Assembly (NCBI RefSeq): GCF_002102345.1
Contig: NZ_LQPP01000033.1
Span: 124,001-188,000 of the forward strand
DNA from: Mycolicibacterium peregrinum
GTDB lineage: Bacteria > Actinomycetota > Actinomycetes > Mycobacteriales > Mycobacteriaceae
Direction of reading: 5' to 3'
DNA length: 64,000 nucleotides
Shown here: piece after piece, positions 17,669-24,851 of the stretch
How positions within the stretch are numbered: the stretch's first letter is position 1
Layout: each line of letters begins with the position of its first letter
The notes under the pieces: generated by a model
Databases searched by the model: none
Seen by the model: only the letters and a program-made list of their open reading frames with translations
Told to the model about the DNA's origin: nothing
Position numbers and translations under genes: made by a program

Positions 17669-18409
17669 CTAGATGGACGTGGAGTCGGGGTTCAGTTGGA
17701 CTTCGCGTAGGCGCTCAAGTGCACGTTCATCGGTGAGTTCGGAGCGATTGTCCGGGTTGAGCCAGTAGAACCGCAGGAATTTCACGAGGGCCGCTCCGTT
17801 GGGGGTGTACAGTGACGATTCTTTGATCATCTTGAAATCGCCGTCGGCCATCGACATGACCAGCGGACTCTTTGCCGGCACACCGTCGGGTGCTCGATCC
17901 ACGATGTCGACCACCTGTGACCACTCACCGCTGTTTGTTGAGAACGCCTCGACGAACGTGAAGCCTTCAACCGTCAGTCGCACGAAGCCGATGCCCCCGC
18001 GCTTGACCGTCAGTATCAAGGCAGCGGCGAACACCAACGCCGGCCCGATAAAGGCCATGGCGAACATGGGGCCAATATCGGGAGGCAAGGGAATGAAAAG
18101 CTTATTCATCACCCCGAGCACACCGGCGGAGCCGAGAGCGAGCACTCCGGCGATGACACCGATGAAAAGCAGACAGTCGATCCGCTTGTCGACACGGATC
18201 GTGGTCCCCTGAGCATCGCAGGTGCCCCGCGAGATGACGGTAGGCATAATCTGCCAGACGCGTGCAGGCGCGAGCCAGAATATGGTGGCTCCCCCGGCTA
18301 TCAACGCGGTCAGATAGTCACCGTGGAACAGGGCAAATCCGGCCCAGGCCCCGCACGCAACGGCGCAAGTGCCCAGGATCGCCATAGAAAATATTCTCAG
18401 ACCATTCAC
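17669..18409 (-). CDS. Four-TM protein with C-terminal cytosolic domain, copy A
   Basis: 246 residues, unrecognised family present three times in this block. Hydrophobic segments at about residues 4-25, 30-52, 80-104 and 112-136, then a ~105-residue soluble domain (EWSQVVDIVDRAPDG, then SSLYTPNGAALVKFLRFYW, then RSELTDERALERL). GGAG precedes the start. It follows the EspE-like and EspF-like copy A genes on the same strand, with 253 bases in between. Compared with copies B and C it is the most divergent. A membrane partner or immunity-type protein for the adjacent secreted pair is a guess from context only. Confidence 0.82.
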   Translation of the reverse strand: MNGLRIFSMAILGTCAVACGAWAGFALFHGDYLTALIAGGATIFWLAPARVWQIMPTVISRGTCDAQGTTIRVDKRIDCLLFIGVIAGVLALGSAGVLGVMNKLFIPLPPDIGPMFAMAFIGPALVFAAALILTVKRGGIGFVRLTVEGFTFVEAFSTNSGEWSQVVDIVDRAPDGVPAKSPLVMSMADGDFKMIKESSLYTPNGAALVKFLRFYWLNPDNRSELTDERALERLREVQLNPDSTSI

Positions 18410-18662
18410 GTAAGCTCCGTTTCAGCTATCGAGTTAGTGTCGGCCGGGAACCCTCGCAGCCACCGTCGACGTCAACGGCGTCATCGTCACATTCCCGCCG
18501 GGCCCCAAAGCAGAGGTCTACGCCATTCCCAACGCGAAAATTCAAGACACTAGGGCAAATGACCGAACTCAGGATGTGGCGAGCCTGGTGTGGATGTGTT
18601 CTGTGCAGACGTGCGTGTGCCCAACGCCGCGCGGAAGTTGTTGGCAGCGAGGCGAATCCGGC

Positions 18663-18980
18663 TTAGCGCGGGTGCATTTGGCCTTCGAGGTTGCCTGACT
18701 CTTGCTGGTCTGTGCCGTGGTAGTCGGTGGCTGCCGACCTGAGTTTGACGGCGAGGTCGGTCGAAATCAGGTGCATCTTTCCAGCCGCTTCTCGGCGAGA
18801 TGCTTCTGCCGATTGCAGCGCCATCGCCGTCGCCGTGCAGACCAGACCATGGCTCTGGAAGACGTGAGCCGATGCCCCGTCGGGTGCCGACTTGGCCTTC
18901 TCAAATCTGTCCGCCACCTTGTCGTGGACATCGCCCTTCGAGCGGATCTCGTGGGAGACTTTCAGTTCAGGCTGTGTCAT
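18663..18980 (-). CDS. EspF/EspC-like secreted ESX-1 protein, copy A
   Basis: 105-residue helical protein of the EspC/EspF type. The central SHGLVCTATAMAL and the STDLAVKLRSAATDY helix correspond to the EspC pattern; YHGTD is a YxxxD secretion signal, followed by a short tail ending GQMHPR. It starts 37 bases after the EspE-like copy A gene. EspE-F and EspA-C are encoded as pairs in M. tuberculosis and depend on each other for export, so this is probably the partner of the preceding gene. About 55 percent similar by eye to copy B. Confidence 0.85.
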   Translation of the reverse strand: MTQPELKVSHEIRSKGDVHDKVADRFEKAKSAPDGASAHVFQSHGLVCTATAMALQSAEASRREAAGKMHLISTDLAVKLRSAATDYHGTDQQESGNLEGQMHPR

Positions 18981-19017
18981 AGCGATGCCTTACTTGTGTC
19001 GGGACGCGGGGATCAAA

Positions 19018-19764
19018 TTACCTCGGTGTGGGGCCAAAACCGCCGCCCGGTATTTCTGCGGTTGATGTCAATGCGTCGTAGTCGTGCGTAACCTTGTCGA
19101 TCTGGGCAGCATTCTCTTTCGCTTGGTAGACCGTGTTCTCCACTCGATCCATTGCGAGCGGCACCGTCGCCATCACTGAGGCTGCTTCGAAAGCCAATGA
19201 GACGACTGGTCCGGTAGGTCCCCAGGTCTTCATCCAAATAGCCATTGGAACGCACAGGGCGAGCGCTGTTTGGCGTTTCGACACAAAATCGCGGGCTTTT
19301 TCAACCTGGTCAGCCTCCGTGGCCAGAACCTTTTTGATTGCGTTGTCGTACTCGGCCATTTTGTTGGCCCGGTCTTGTTGCTCACTATTTCTTGCACGGT
19401 AAGCATCGGACGCTTCACCCTCCCAATCAGGTGGTGGAATCGATCCATACAGTTTTAGGAACGCGTCGCCGAAATCTTTGGCGCCTCGACCGAACCTCTC
19501 GCCATCCTCTGGGCGACCAAATCCAAGAGTGTTGCTGGCCACGGTCAGCATGATCAGACCGCCATTAATAATTGGCGTAGCGGCAGCAGCCGCAAATTTG
19601 GCCGGACCGAACGATGCAACAGTCTGCATAATTCCAGTGAAATCGCTAGCGACGCCAGCCATCCCCCATGGGACGCTAGATTTCATGCCATTGGCGTGAT
19701 CTGCGGTGCCGTAAAGGTAATTGCTGTCCATGTACAGCGCATTCAGAACATTGAAAGTGCCCAT
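19018..19764 (-). CDS. EspE/EspA-like ESX-1 substrate, copy A
   Basis: 248 residues. The EspA/EspE-type N-terminal domain is marked by NYLYGTADHANGMKSSVPWG, LGFGRPEDGERFGRGAKDF and the WxG turn PPDWEGEASDAYRARN, followed by a coiled-coil stretch (QDRANKMAEYDNAIKKVLAT) and a hydrophobic hairpin at about residues 175-205. Ends GGGFGPTPR. ATG 19764 is preferred because GGGAA lies upstream; an in-frame ATG at 19776 has no ribosome site. First gene of the A cassette, read toward the EspF-like and four-TM genes. Confidence 0.83.
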   Translation of the reverse strand: MGTFNVLNALYMDSNYLYGTADHANGMKSSVPWGMAGVASDFTGIMQTVASFGPAKFAAAAATPIINGGLIMLTVASNTLGFGRPEDGERFGRGAKDFGDAFLKLYGSIPPPDWEGEASDAYRARNSEQQDRANKMAEYDNAIKKVLATEADQVEKARDFVSKRQTALALCVPMAIWMKTWGPTGPVVSLAFEAASVMATVPLAMDRVENTVYQAKENAAQIDKVTHDYDALTSTAEIPGGGFGPTPR

Positions 19765-19903
19765 GAATTTTCCCATTCGCGGATGATGCCGTGGACTGCG
19801 CCCCAGCTAGCAGATTGATCGGTTGGCTCCGATGAGCCTAACATCGTCATTTGTGCCTCGAGCGCAACAAAATTCGTACATCGAGCACAGAACCGGGAGC
19901 GGG

Positions 19904-20650
19904 TTAGGGCTTGGTGCGTGGACTGAGCTGTGGGTCCAAAGCGCGAAGACGGTCCAGCGCGCGTCCGTCAGTGAGCTCGCTTCGCTGCTCGGGGTGGCGC
20001 CAGTAGAAGCGCACCAACTCGATCAGGGCAGTGCCCTTTCGGGTATAGCTGCCCGGAGAGTCCATCACGAGTCTTGAACCGTCCTTCATGGTGATCACCA
20101 TGGGGGTCCAGAACCGTCCCTCGGTGGGTAGCTTGTCCGTTACCGCCGCAATATCGTCCCACCTTCCAGAGTTCAATGAACCGAGATTTGGGAACTCGAA
20201 CTCCTCGAGAGTGAGTAGCAGGTAGCTAGTCCCGCCTTGGCGCTTGAAGATAAACGCAAACCATCCTGCAACGAGGCCAGCGGCGCCGAAGGCGATAGGA
20301 AATACTTGGCCCACTCCATCAGGTAGCGGCACGTAGAGCCAGCCGGTTATCCACGCAATGAACATCGACACTCCAGACAGCGCGAGGGCGAGGTTCGATC
20401 TCCGCTGAATCGACTCTAAGCGACTGTCCGGGCGTAATAACATCCCAGATTCATCGAACGCAGCTTGGACCACAGCATTTTTCGATGCCGCCAACTGGAG
20501 GGCAACCAACAGGCAGGTGGTGATTAGCCCAACTGCGATCACCACGGTGATGAAGTTCAAGTGTTTGATCGCGAAGAATGCCCAGATGCCGCATACCGCC
20601 GCCAGAATGGCGTTGAGTGTTAGGCCAAATCGTCTGTTGAAATTATTCAT
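19904..20650 (-). CDS. Four-TM protein with C-terminal cytosolic domain, copy B
   Basis: 248 residues, paralogue of copies A and C. Starts MNNFNRRFGL, like copy C (MENFTRRFGM); GAGGGA sits five bases before ATG 20650, while the in-frame ATG 20662 lacks a site. Four hydrophobic segments, then the soluble domain with WDDIAAVTDKLPTEGRFW, PMVITMKDGSRLVMDSPG, and ELVRFYWRHPEQRSELTDGR. Lies 60 bases after espL at the end of the B cassette (EspE-like, EspF-like, EspL, four-TM). Function unknown. Confidence 0.83.
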   Translation of the reverse strand: MNNFNRRFGLTLNAILAAVCGIWAFFAIKHLNFITVVIAVGLITTCLLVALQLAASKNAVVQAAFDESGMLLRPDSRLESIQRRSNLALALSGVSMFIAWITGWLYVPLPDGVGQVFPIAFGAAGLVAGWFAFIFKRQGGTSYLLLTLEEFEFPNLGSLNSGRWDDIAAVTDKLPTEGRFWTPMVITMKDGSRLVMDSPGSYTRKGTALIELVRFYWRHPEQRSELTDGRALDRLRALDPQLSPRTKP

Positions 20651-20710
20651 ATCGTCCCTCATGGGTGCCCGCGGATATGTGGGCTGACCACCACCGCGCC
20701 TCCGCGGGCG

Positions 20711-21049
20711 TCAGCCTGGTAGCGACCCGTCCGCAGTCAACTCCGCAACCATGGCATCGAGCCGTTCCCGGTCGGCCTCGATAGAGGAGGTCGCTGCGGC
20801 CGTGGCCTTTTGAATCGCTTCGTTGAGCCGCTGTTCGACGGCTTGGGCGCCCAACCGCAGCAATCCCTCCTTGATGTACACGTCGATTAGATGATGATGG
20901 CCGTTGAGCGTGACTTCGACGCTCCTGGCTTCGTCTGCCGCGGTGAACGTTTCGGTGTTCATCTTGTGCAGCTGATCATCCATGAGTGACTGTAGCTGCC
21001 GCGCCTGGCGCAGGACCGCCGCGACCTGCGGATGCATCTCCTCTGTCAT
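20711..21049 (-). CDS. espL: EspL, YbaB/EbfC-like ESX-1 protein
   Basis: 112 residues of the YbaB/EbfC fold. The core DEARSVEVTLNGHHHL, GLLRLGAQAVEQRLNEAI and the DEA/NGH pattern match M. tuberculosis EspL (Rv3880c). There EspL is cytosolic, needed for virulence, and stabilises EspE, EspF and EspH. Its place here, directly after an EspE-like/EspF-like pair, fits a chaperone role for that pair. Strong ribosome site GGAGGAAAA. Only one copy exists in the block; the A cassette lacks it. In M. tuberculosis it lies between espK and espB instead. Confidence 0.9.
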   Translation of the reverse strand: MTEEMHPQVAAVLRQARQLQSLMDDQLHKMNTETFTAADEARSVEVTLNGHHHLIDVYIKEGLLRLGAQAVEQRLNEAIQKATAAATSSIEADRERLDAMVAELTADGSLPG

Positions 21050-21290
21050 GACTTTTCCTCCCGACCTGGCTGGGACCCCTCCCCCAGCGAGCTTGATCTT
21101 GCCATTGTTTCTAGTGCCATCTGGTAGCGGTGCCTTTGCCTTTATCGATCAAAGTGATCGAATTCGACGGTGTACTGGTGCCGAGATAGTCGGACCGGAT
21201 GATCACCGGGCTGCTGCTGCGCTGTCGGCGTCAAATGGGGGGATTTGAACGGCGCCGGAGGGACCTGTTGAGCGCAGGCTGGATTCGGTC

Positions 21291-21608
21291 TCAGCGTGGG
21301 TGCATCTCGCCGCCGATGTTGCTCGCCTCCTGATGGTCGGTGGCCGCGTAGTCTGTGGCCGCGGTTCTCAGGCCCACGGCGAGAACTGTAGAGATATCGC
21401 GCAACTTCTCAGCTGCGTCGCGCCGTGCCGACTCGACCTCCTGAAGCGCCAACCAGGTCCCCATGCACGCCACGCCGTGGCTCTGGATAACGTGGGCAGA
21501 CGCCCCGTCGGGAGCTGACAACGCCAGGGCCGCGTGGGACGCTGCCTCGTCCTGTGGCGTGGCAGTCGAACGGAGCTGGTCGGATACAGACAACGGTGGC
21601 TGGCTCAT
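21291..21608 (-). CDS. EspF/EspC-like secreted ESX-1 protein, copy B
   Basis: 105 residues, same length and architecture as copy A: SAPDGASAHVIQSHGVACM in the middle, then the helix STVLAVGLRTAATDY with the YAATD signal (YxxxD), and a tail ending GEMHPR. Encoded 43 bases after the EspE-like copy B gene, so the two are cotranscribed. It should be exported with that partner through ESX-1. Confidence 0.86.
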   Translation of the reverse strand: MSQPPLSVSDQLRSTATPQDEAASHAALALSAPDGASAHVIQSHGVACMGTWLALQEVESARRDAAEKLRDISTVLAVGLRTAATDYAATDHQEASNIGGEMHPR

Positions 21609-21651
21609 CGGAATTCGCTTTCTCTGAGTAAGTACCTAACAGCGGGTCGGT

Positions 21652-22440
21652 TTAGCCGTTACCGAAGCCTGCGCCGGGTAATTCGGCGTTCGAAGCGATG
21701 GATTCGTACTCTGACGCGATACTCTTTACCGCCCGTGCGTGCGCGCCGGCGGCGTTAATAAGTTGATTCAATTTCTTAGTTGCCGGGTAAACCGTCGCAG
21801 CAACGGCGGCGAATTCGATCGCCATCGCTAGCGCCGGGCCTCCCCATGGAGCGAACTTGGCGGCTATGGCGGGGATGATCGCAGCTGCCAGTTTCGTTTG
21901 ACACTTCGACACATAGTCTCGTGTATCGCTGACTTGGCCGGCTTCGGCAGAAAGCTCCTTCTGGATGGCCACATCCTTTGAGTGCAAATCGGAAGCACGA
22001 GTTTGTTGTTCTTTGTTCCGGTCGCCGTACTCTGTCGACCCTGATCCGTGCCAGTCGCCGGGCGGTGTGGACTTCAGCAGAGCGGTATAAGCGTCCATGA
22101 AGTGATTTGCACCCCGGGTGAACCGTTCCCCATCTTCAGGGCGGCCAAACCCTAACAAGTTGCTTTCCATTGTTAGGGTTATTAGGCCGGCGTTAATGAT
22201 GGGCGTGCCAACCGCCTTCGAGAAACTCGCGAGACTCTCCGCGGCTCCCAATGAACCAGAGGCCGCCGCCGATTTCGCCAGGAGCTTGGTGCCGTCGTGG
22301 GCAATCAACTGACCCATCGACAGGAAATCGGTACCGATTCCAGCCATGGACCATGGGATGCTCGACTTCGCACCGACGGCGTGATCGACGATGCCGCCAG
22401 CATAGTTACCGTTGAGGTAAAGAAAACTTCCTACACCCAT
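21652..22440 (-). CDS. EspE/EspA-like ESX-1 substrate, copy B
   Basis: 262 residues, paralogue of copy A. Shared elements: YLNGNYAGGIVDHAVGAKSS, LLGFGRPEDGERFTRGANHF, and PPGDWHGSGSTEYGDRNKEQ with the WxG turn (WHG). A hydrophobic region at about residues 190-220 precedes a helix that ends GAGFGNG. The first 60 residues differ from copy A by an insertion around HDGTKLLAKSAAASGSLG. Heads the B cassette. Confidence 0.84.
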   Translation of the reverse strand: MGVGSFLYLNGNYAGGIVDHAVGAKSSIPWSMAGIGTDFLSMGQLIAHDGTKLLAKSAAASGSLGAAESLASFSKAVGTPIINAGLITLTMESNLLGFGRPEDGERFTRGANHFMDAYTALLKSTPPGDWHGSGSTEYGDRNKEQQTRASDLHSKDVAIQKELSAEAGQVSDTRDYVSKCQTKLAAAIIPAIAAKFAPWGGPALAMAIEFAAVAATVYPATKKLNQLINAAGAHARAVKSIASEYESIASNAELPGAGFGNG

Positions 22441-22606
22441 TCCATGGATCCCGTCTCGTTAGATGGGTTCTAATCAGGTGGCGCCCCGCCCATGCCACCA
22501 AGCAGCCTACTCGCATTATCAACAGTGCCTATGCACCAAAAACTACGCTTGCAAGCGGGTGGGGCAAACGCAGTAAATTGGTGTTGGCGTAGGCCGCACG
22601 ACCGCG

Positions 22607-23341
22607 TCATGACTCTCGTTGGTTGGACTGCGGAATCGTGAGGTGCTGGAGCGCGCGGCCATCCGTGATTTCGTCACGATGTTCGGGATGCTGCCAATAG
22701 AACCGCACCATGTCGATAAGGGCAGTTCCTTTTGGTGTGTACGTAGCTGGAGCTTCCATTGCCAGTACCTTGCCGCCTTTCATGGTAATTACCATGGGAT
22801 TCCAGAACCGCTCTTCATTCGGCAGTTTATCGGCGACACTGACCACGTCGTCCCATTTTCCGGACTTGGAAGCAGCGATTCCGGCGAACTCGAAGCCGTC
22901 AGGAGTAAGCATTAGATAACTCAAACCCCGGTCTGTCGAGTCCCTGAACCAAAGCCAAGCCAAAACTCCCGCCCCGGCGCCCATGAGGATCGGCAGCACG
23001 TGGCCAAATTCTCCGAGCGGAAGGTAGAGCACACCTGTCAACCAGGCTGCGAACATGAGGCCCGCAGAAACTGTTCCGGTGGCGACAAATCTATGCATGG
23101 ACTTTGTAATGCGGATATCGGGGAGTATCAGGGTGCCGGCGCTATCAAATGATGCCCGAGCTACCACATTCTTTGATGCCATCAGCGTCCTGATCAACCA
23201 GAAGCACGTCAGCGACAGTCCGAGCGCGATGATTGTGGTAATCAGCGAGAATTGTACGGCCGAGAAGCCCGCCCACGCCCAGCAACCGGCAATTACTAGC
23301 GAAAGAAAGACCATTCCGAATCGCCTGGTGAAATTTTCCAT
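22607..23341 (-). CDS. Four-TM protein with C-terminal cytosolic domain, copy C
   Basis: 244 residues. ATG 23341 (MENFTRRFGM) has GGGGA upstream and lines up with copy B; a frame extension to 23491 adds residues with no family support. Four hydrophobic segments and the soluble domain WDDVVSVADKLPNEERFW, MVRFYWQHPEHRDEITDGR. Closest to copy B. No EspE/EspF-like genes stand immediately upstream of it; it sits between eccE1 and the B cassette, so its own substrate pair may have been lost. Confidence 0.82.
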   Translation of the reverse strand: MENFTRRFGMVFLSLVIAGCWAWAGFSAVQFSLITTIIALGLSLTCFWLIRTLMASKNVVARASFDSAGTLILPDIRITKSMHRFVATGTVSAGLMFAAWLTGVLYLPLGEFGHVLPILMGAGAGVLAWLWFRDSTDRGLSYLMLTPDGFEFAGIAASKSGKWDDVVSVADKLPNEERFWNPMVITMKGGKVLAMEAPATYTPKGTALIDMVRFYWQHPEHRDEITDGRALQHLTIPQSNQRES

Positions 23342-23453
23342 ATATCCCCGATGTACGCGGCAGATGCCTCGATATTGATACGGTCGACTGGCTGGATCAA
23401 GCTCCGATACCAAGTTTTCACGGCCACCGCTGGCTACGGTCCGCAGGGAGTGA

Positions 23454-24851
23454 TCACTGCTCCAGCGCCATCTGGTAGCGGCTCTCTTCACGCGGATTGA
23501 TCAACGTGATGGGCAGCTGCCGGTGCCGCGGCGTGTCAATGAAGTTGGGCCGCATGATTACTCGGCCGACGCCTTGATGTGGGCCAAGGTATGTGGTCGA
23601 GTTCGGCCATGCCACTCGCGGCACTCGGCCGACGCGGCCGTTGATCATCGTGGCGAATTCGCGGAACTGTGGCCCGAGGGTCACCACGGCGCCGGACGCG
23701 GCCGAGCGGATGACGAACTGGGTGAACAGGCGCGCGTCGCCGAGGTTGATGCTGACGTCGACGTTGTCGAACGGCATGTACACGGGATAGCGATCCGAGG
23801 TCTCACCGACGAGCACGCCGGCCGAGCCGATCGGCAGCTCATGATGCTTGTCGGTGACCGGGGTGAGCCCTTGAAGGGCCGCCCGCTGCCCGCCGTACAG
23901 GCAGGAAAACCCGCGCGGCGTTGTTGGATTGGACAACGTCGTCAACAACACGGTCGTGGTCGGGGCGGCCCCGGGACGCACCCGCACACAAGTAGTGGTG
24001 TGGTCGGCGCGCGCCGACCACCAGACGTCAGGACCGCCGGGAGCGTTGTAGGCCGCGGTAAAGGTGCTGCGGCCCTTGATCACCGACCAGGTTTCCTTCT
24101 CAAAGGAGATCTCGGTGGCCTTGTCGAAATCGTCGAAGCTGCGCGAGCACCGCGCGTCAACCCCGTTGCTGGCCAACTGGTCTGCGATACGGGTGGCGGA
24201 CGCCACCAGATACCGCGCCAGCCCGGACACTCCGCTGTCGCGGCGCTGGGCCGAGCGTCGGGTCTCCTCCGGGTTCGCACGGATGACAATCCAGGTCCGT
24301 CGGTTGGCCGGCGCCGGGTACGGGCCCACCACCTGCTCGTAAAGGGCGACGAGGCTCGCGGGAGCGGTCTTGCCGACTCGGTAGCCGGCCGAGACGATGT
24401 CGGCCTCCAGGTCGGGGCAGTGCGCCGCGAGCAACTTCTCGACCAGCTTGGTGCTGACGGTGTCGTCCGAGACAGCACCTCCGTTGACGATCACGGTCGG
24501 GGTGAAAGGCCTTGGCACCAGCTCGATCACCGCGACGAGATAGTCCCCTTGCCAGCGCACTGCGACGTGATCGCCCGGCATCACGGTGGCGCCGACCGCA
24601 GGCTCCGACGGCACGTCGGGGGTGCTGCGGTGCCGGCGCCGCCACGAGAAGACCGCTCGGACCCACCCGGTGAGCCGGTAGCCGCGGATGGTGAGCACCG
24701 AGAAGATCGCGGTCAGCACCGACAGCGTGATTCCCAGCCACAGCAGGTTGAAGTGCATACATATCGCGATGTACGCCGGAATCAGCGTGGCTGCCCAGAT
24801 GGCGTGCCCCGTGGTGAAGCGGAAGCCGAAATGCCGCTGCAGGAAGCTCAT
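23454..24851 (-). CDS. eccE1: EccE1, ESX-1 membrane component
   Basis: 465-residue peripheral-channel subunit. Two N-terminal membrane helices (about residues 15-60, AIWAATLIPAYIAICMHF then LLWLGITLSVLTAIFSVL) are followed by the EccE soluble domain. ATG 24851 overlaps the mycP1 stop by four bases, so the pair is coupled; a longer open frame upstream merely runs antisense-free over mycP1 in another frame. With EccB, EccC and EccD it builds the ESX membrane complex, where it lies on the outside. Confidence 0.94.
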   Translation of the reverse strand: MSFLQRHFGFRFTTGHAIWAATLIPAYIAICMHFNLLWLGITLSVLTAIFSVLTIRGYRLTGWVRAVFSWRRRHRSTPDVPSEPAVGATVMPGDHVAVRWQGDYLVAVIELVPRPFTPTVIVNGGAVSDDTVSTKLVEKLLAAHCPDLEADIVSAGYRVGKTAPASLVALYEQVVGPYPAPANRRTWIVIRANPEETRRSAQRRDSGVSGLARYLVASATRIADQLASNGVDARCSRSFDDFDKATEISFEKETWSVIKGRSTFTAAYNAPGGPDVWWSARADHTTTCVRVRPGAAPTTTVLLTTLSNPTTPRGFSCLYGGQRAALQGLTPVTDKHHELPIGSAGVLVGETSDRYPVYMPFDNVDVSINLGDARLFTQFVIRSAASGAVVTLGPQFREFATMINGRVGRVPRVAWPNSTTYLGPHQGVGRVIMRPNFIDTPRHRQLPITLINPREESRYQMALEQ

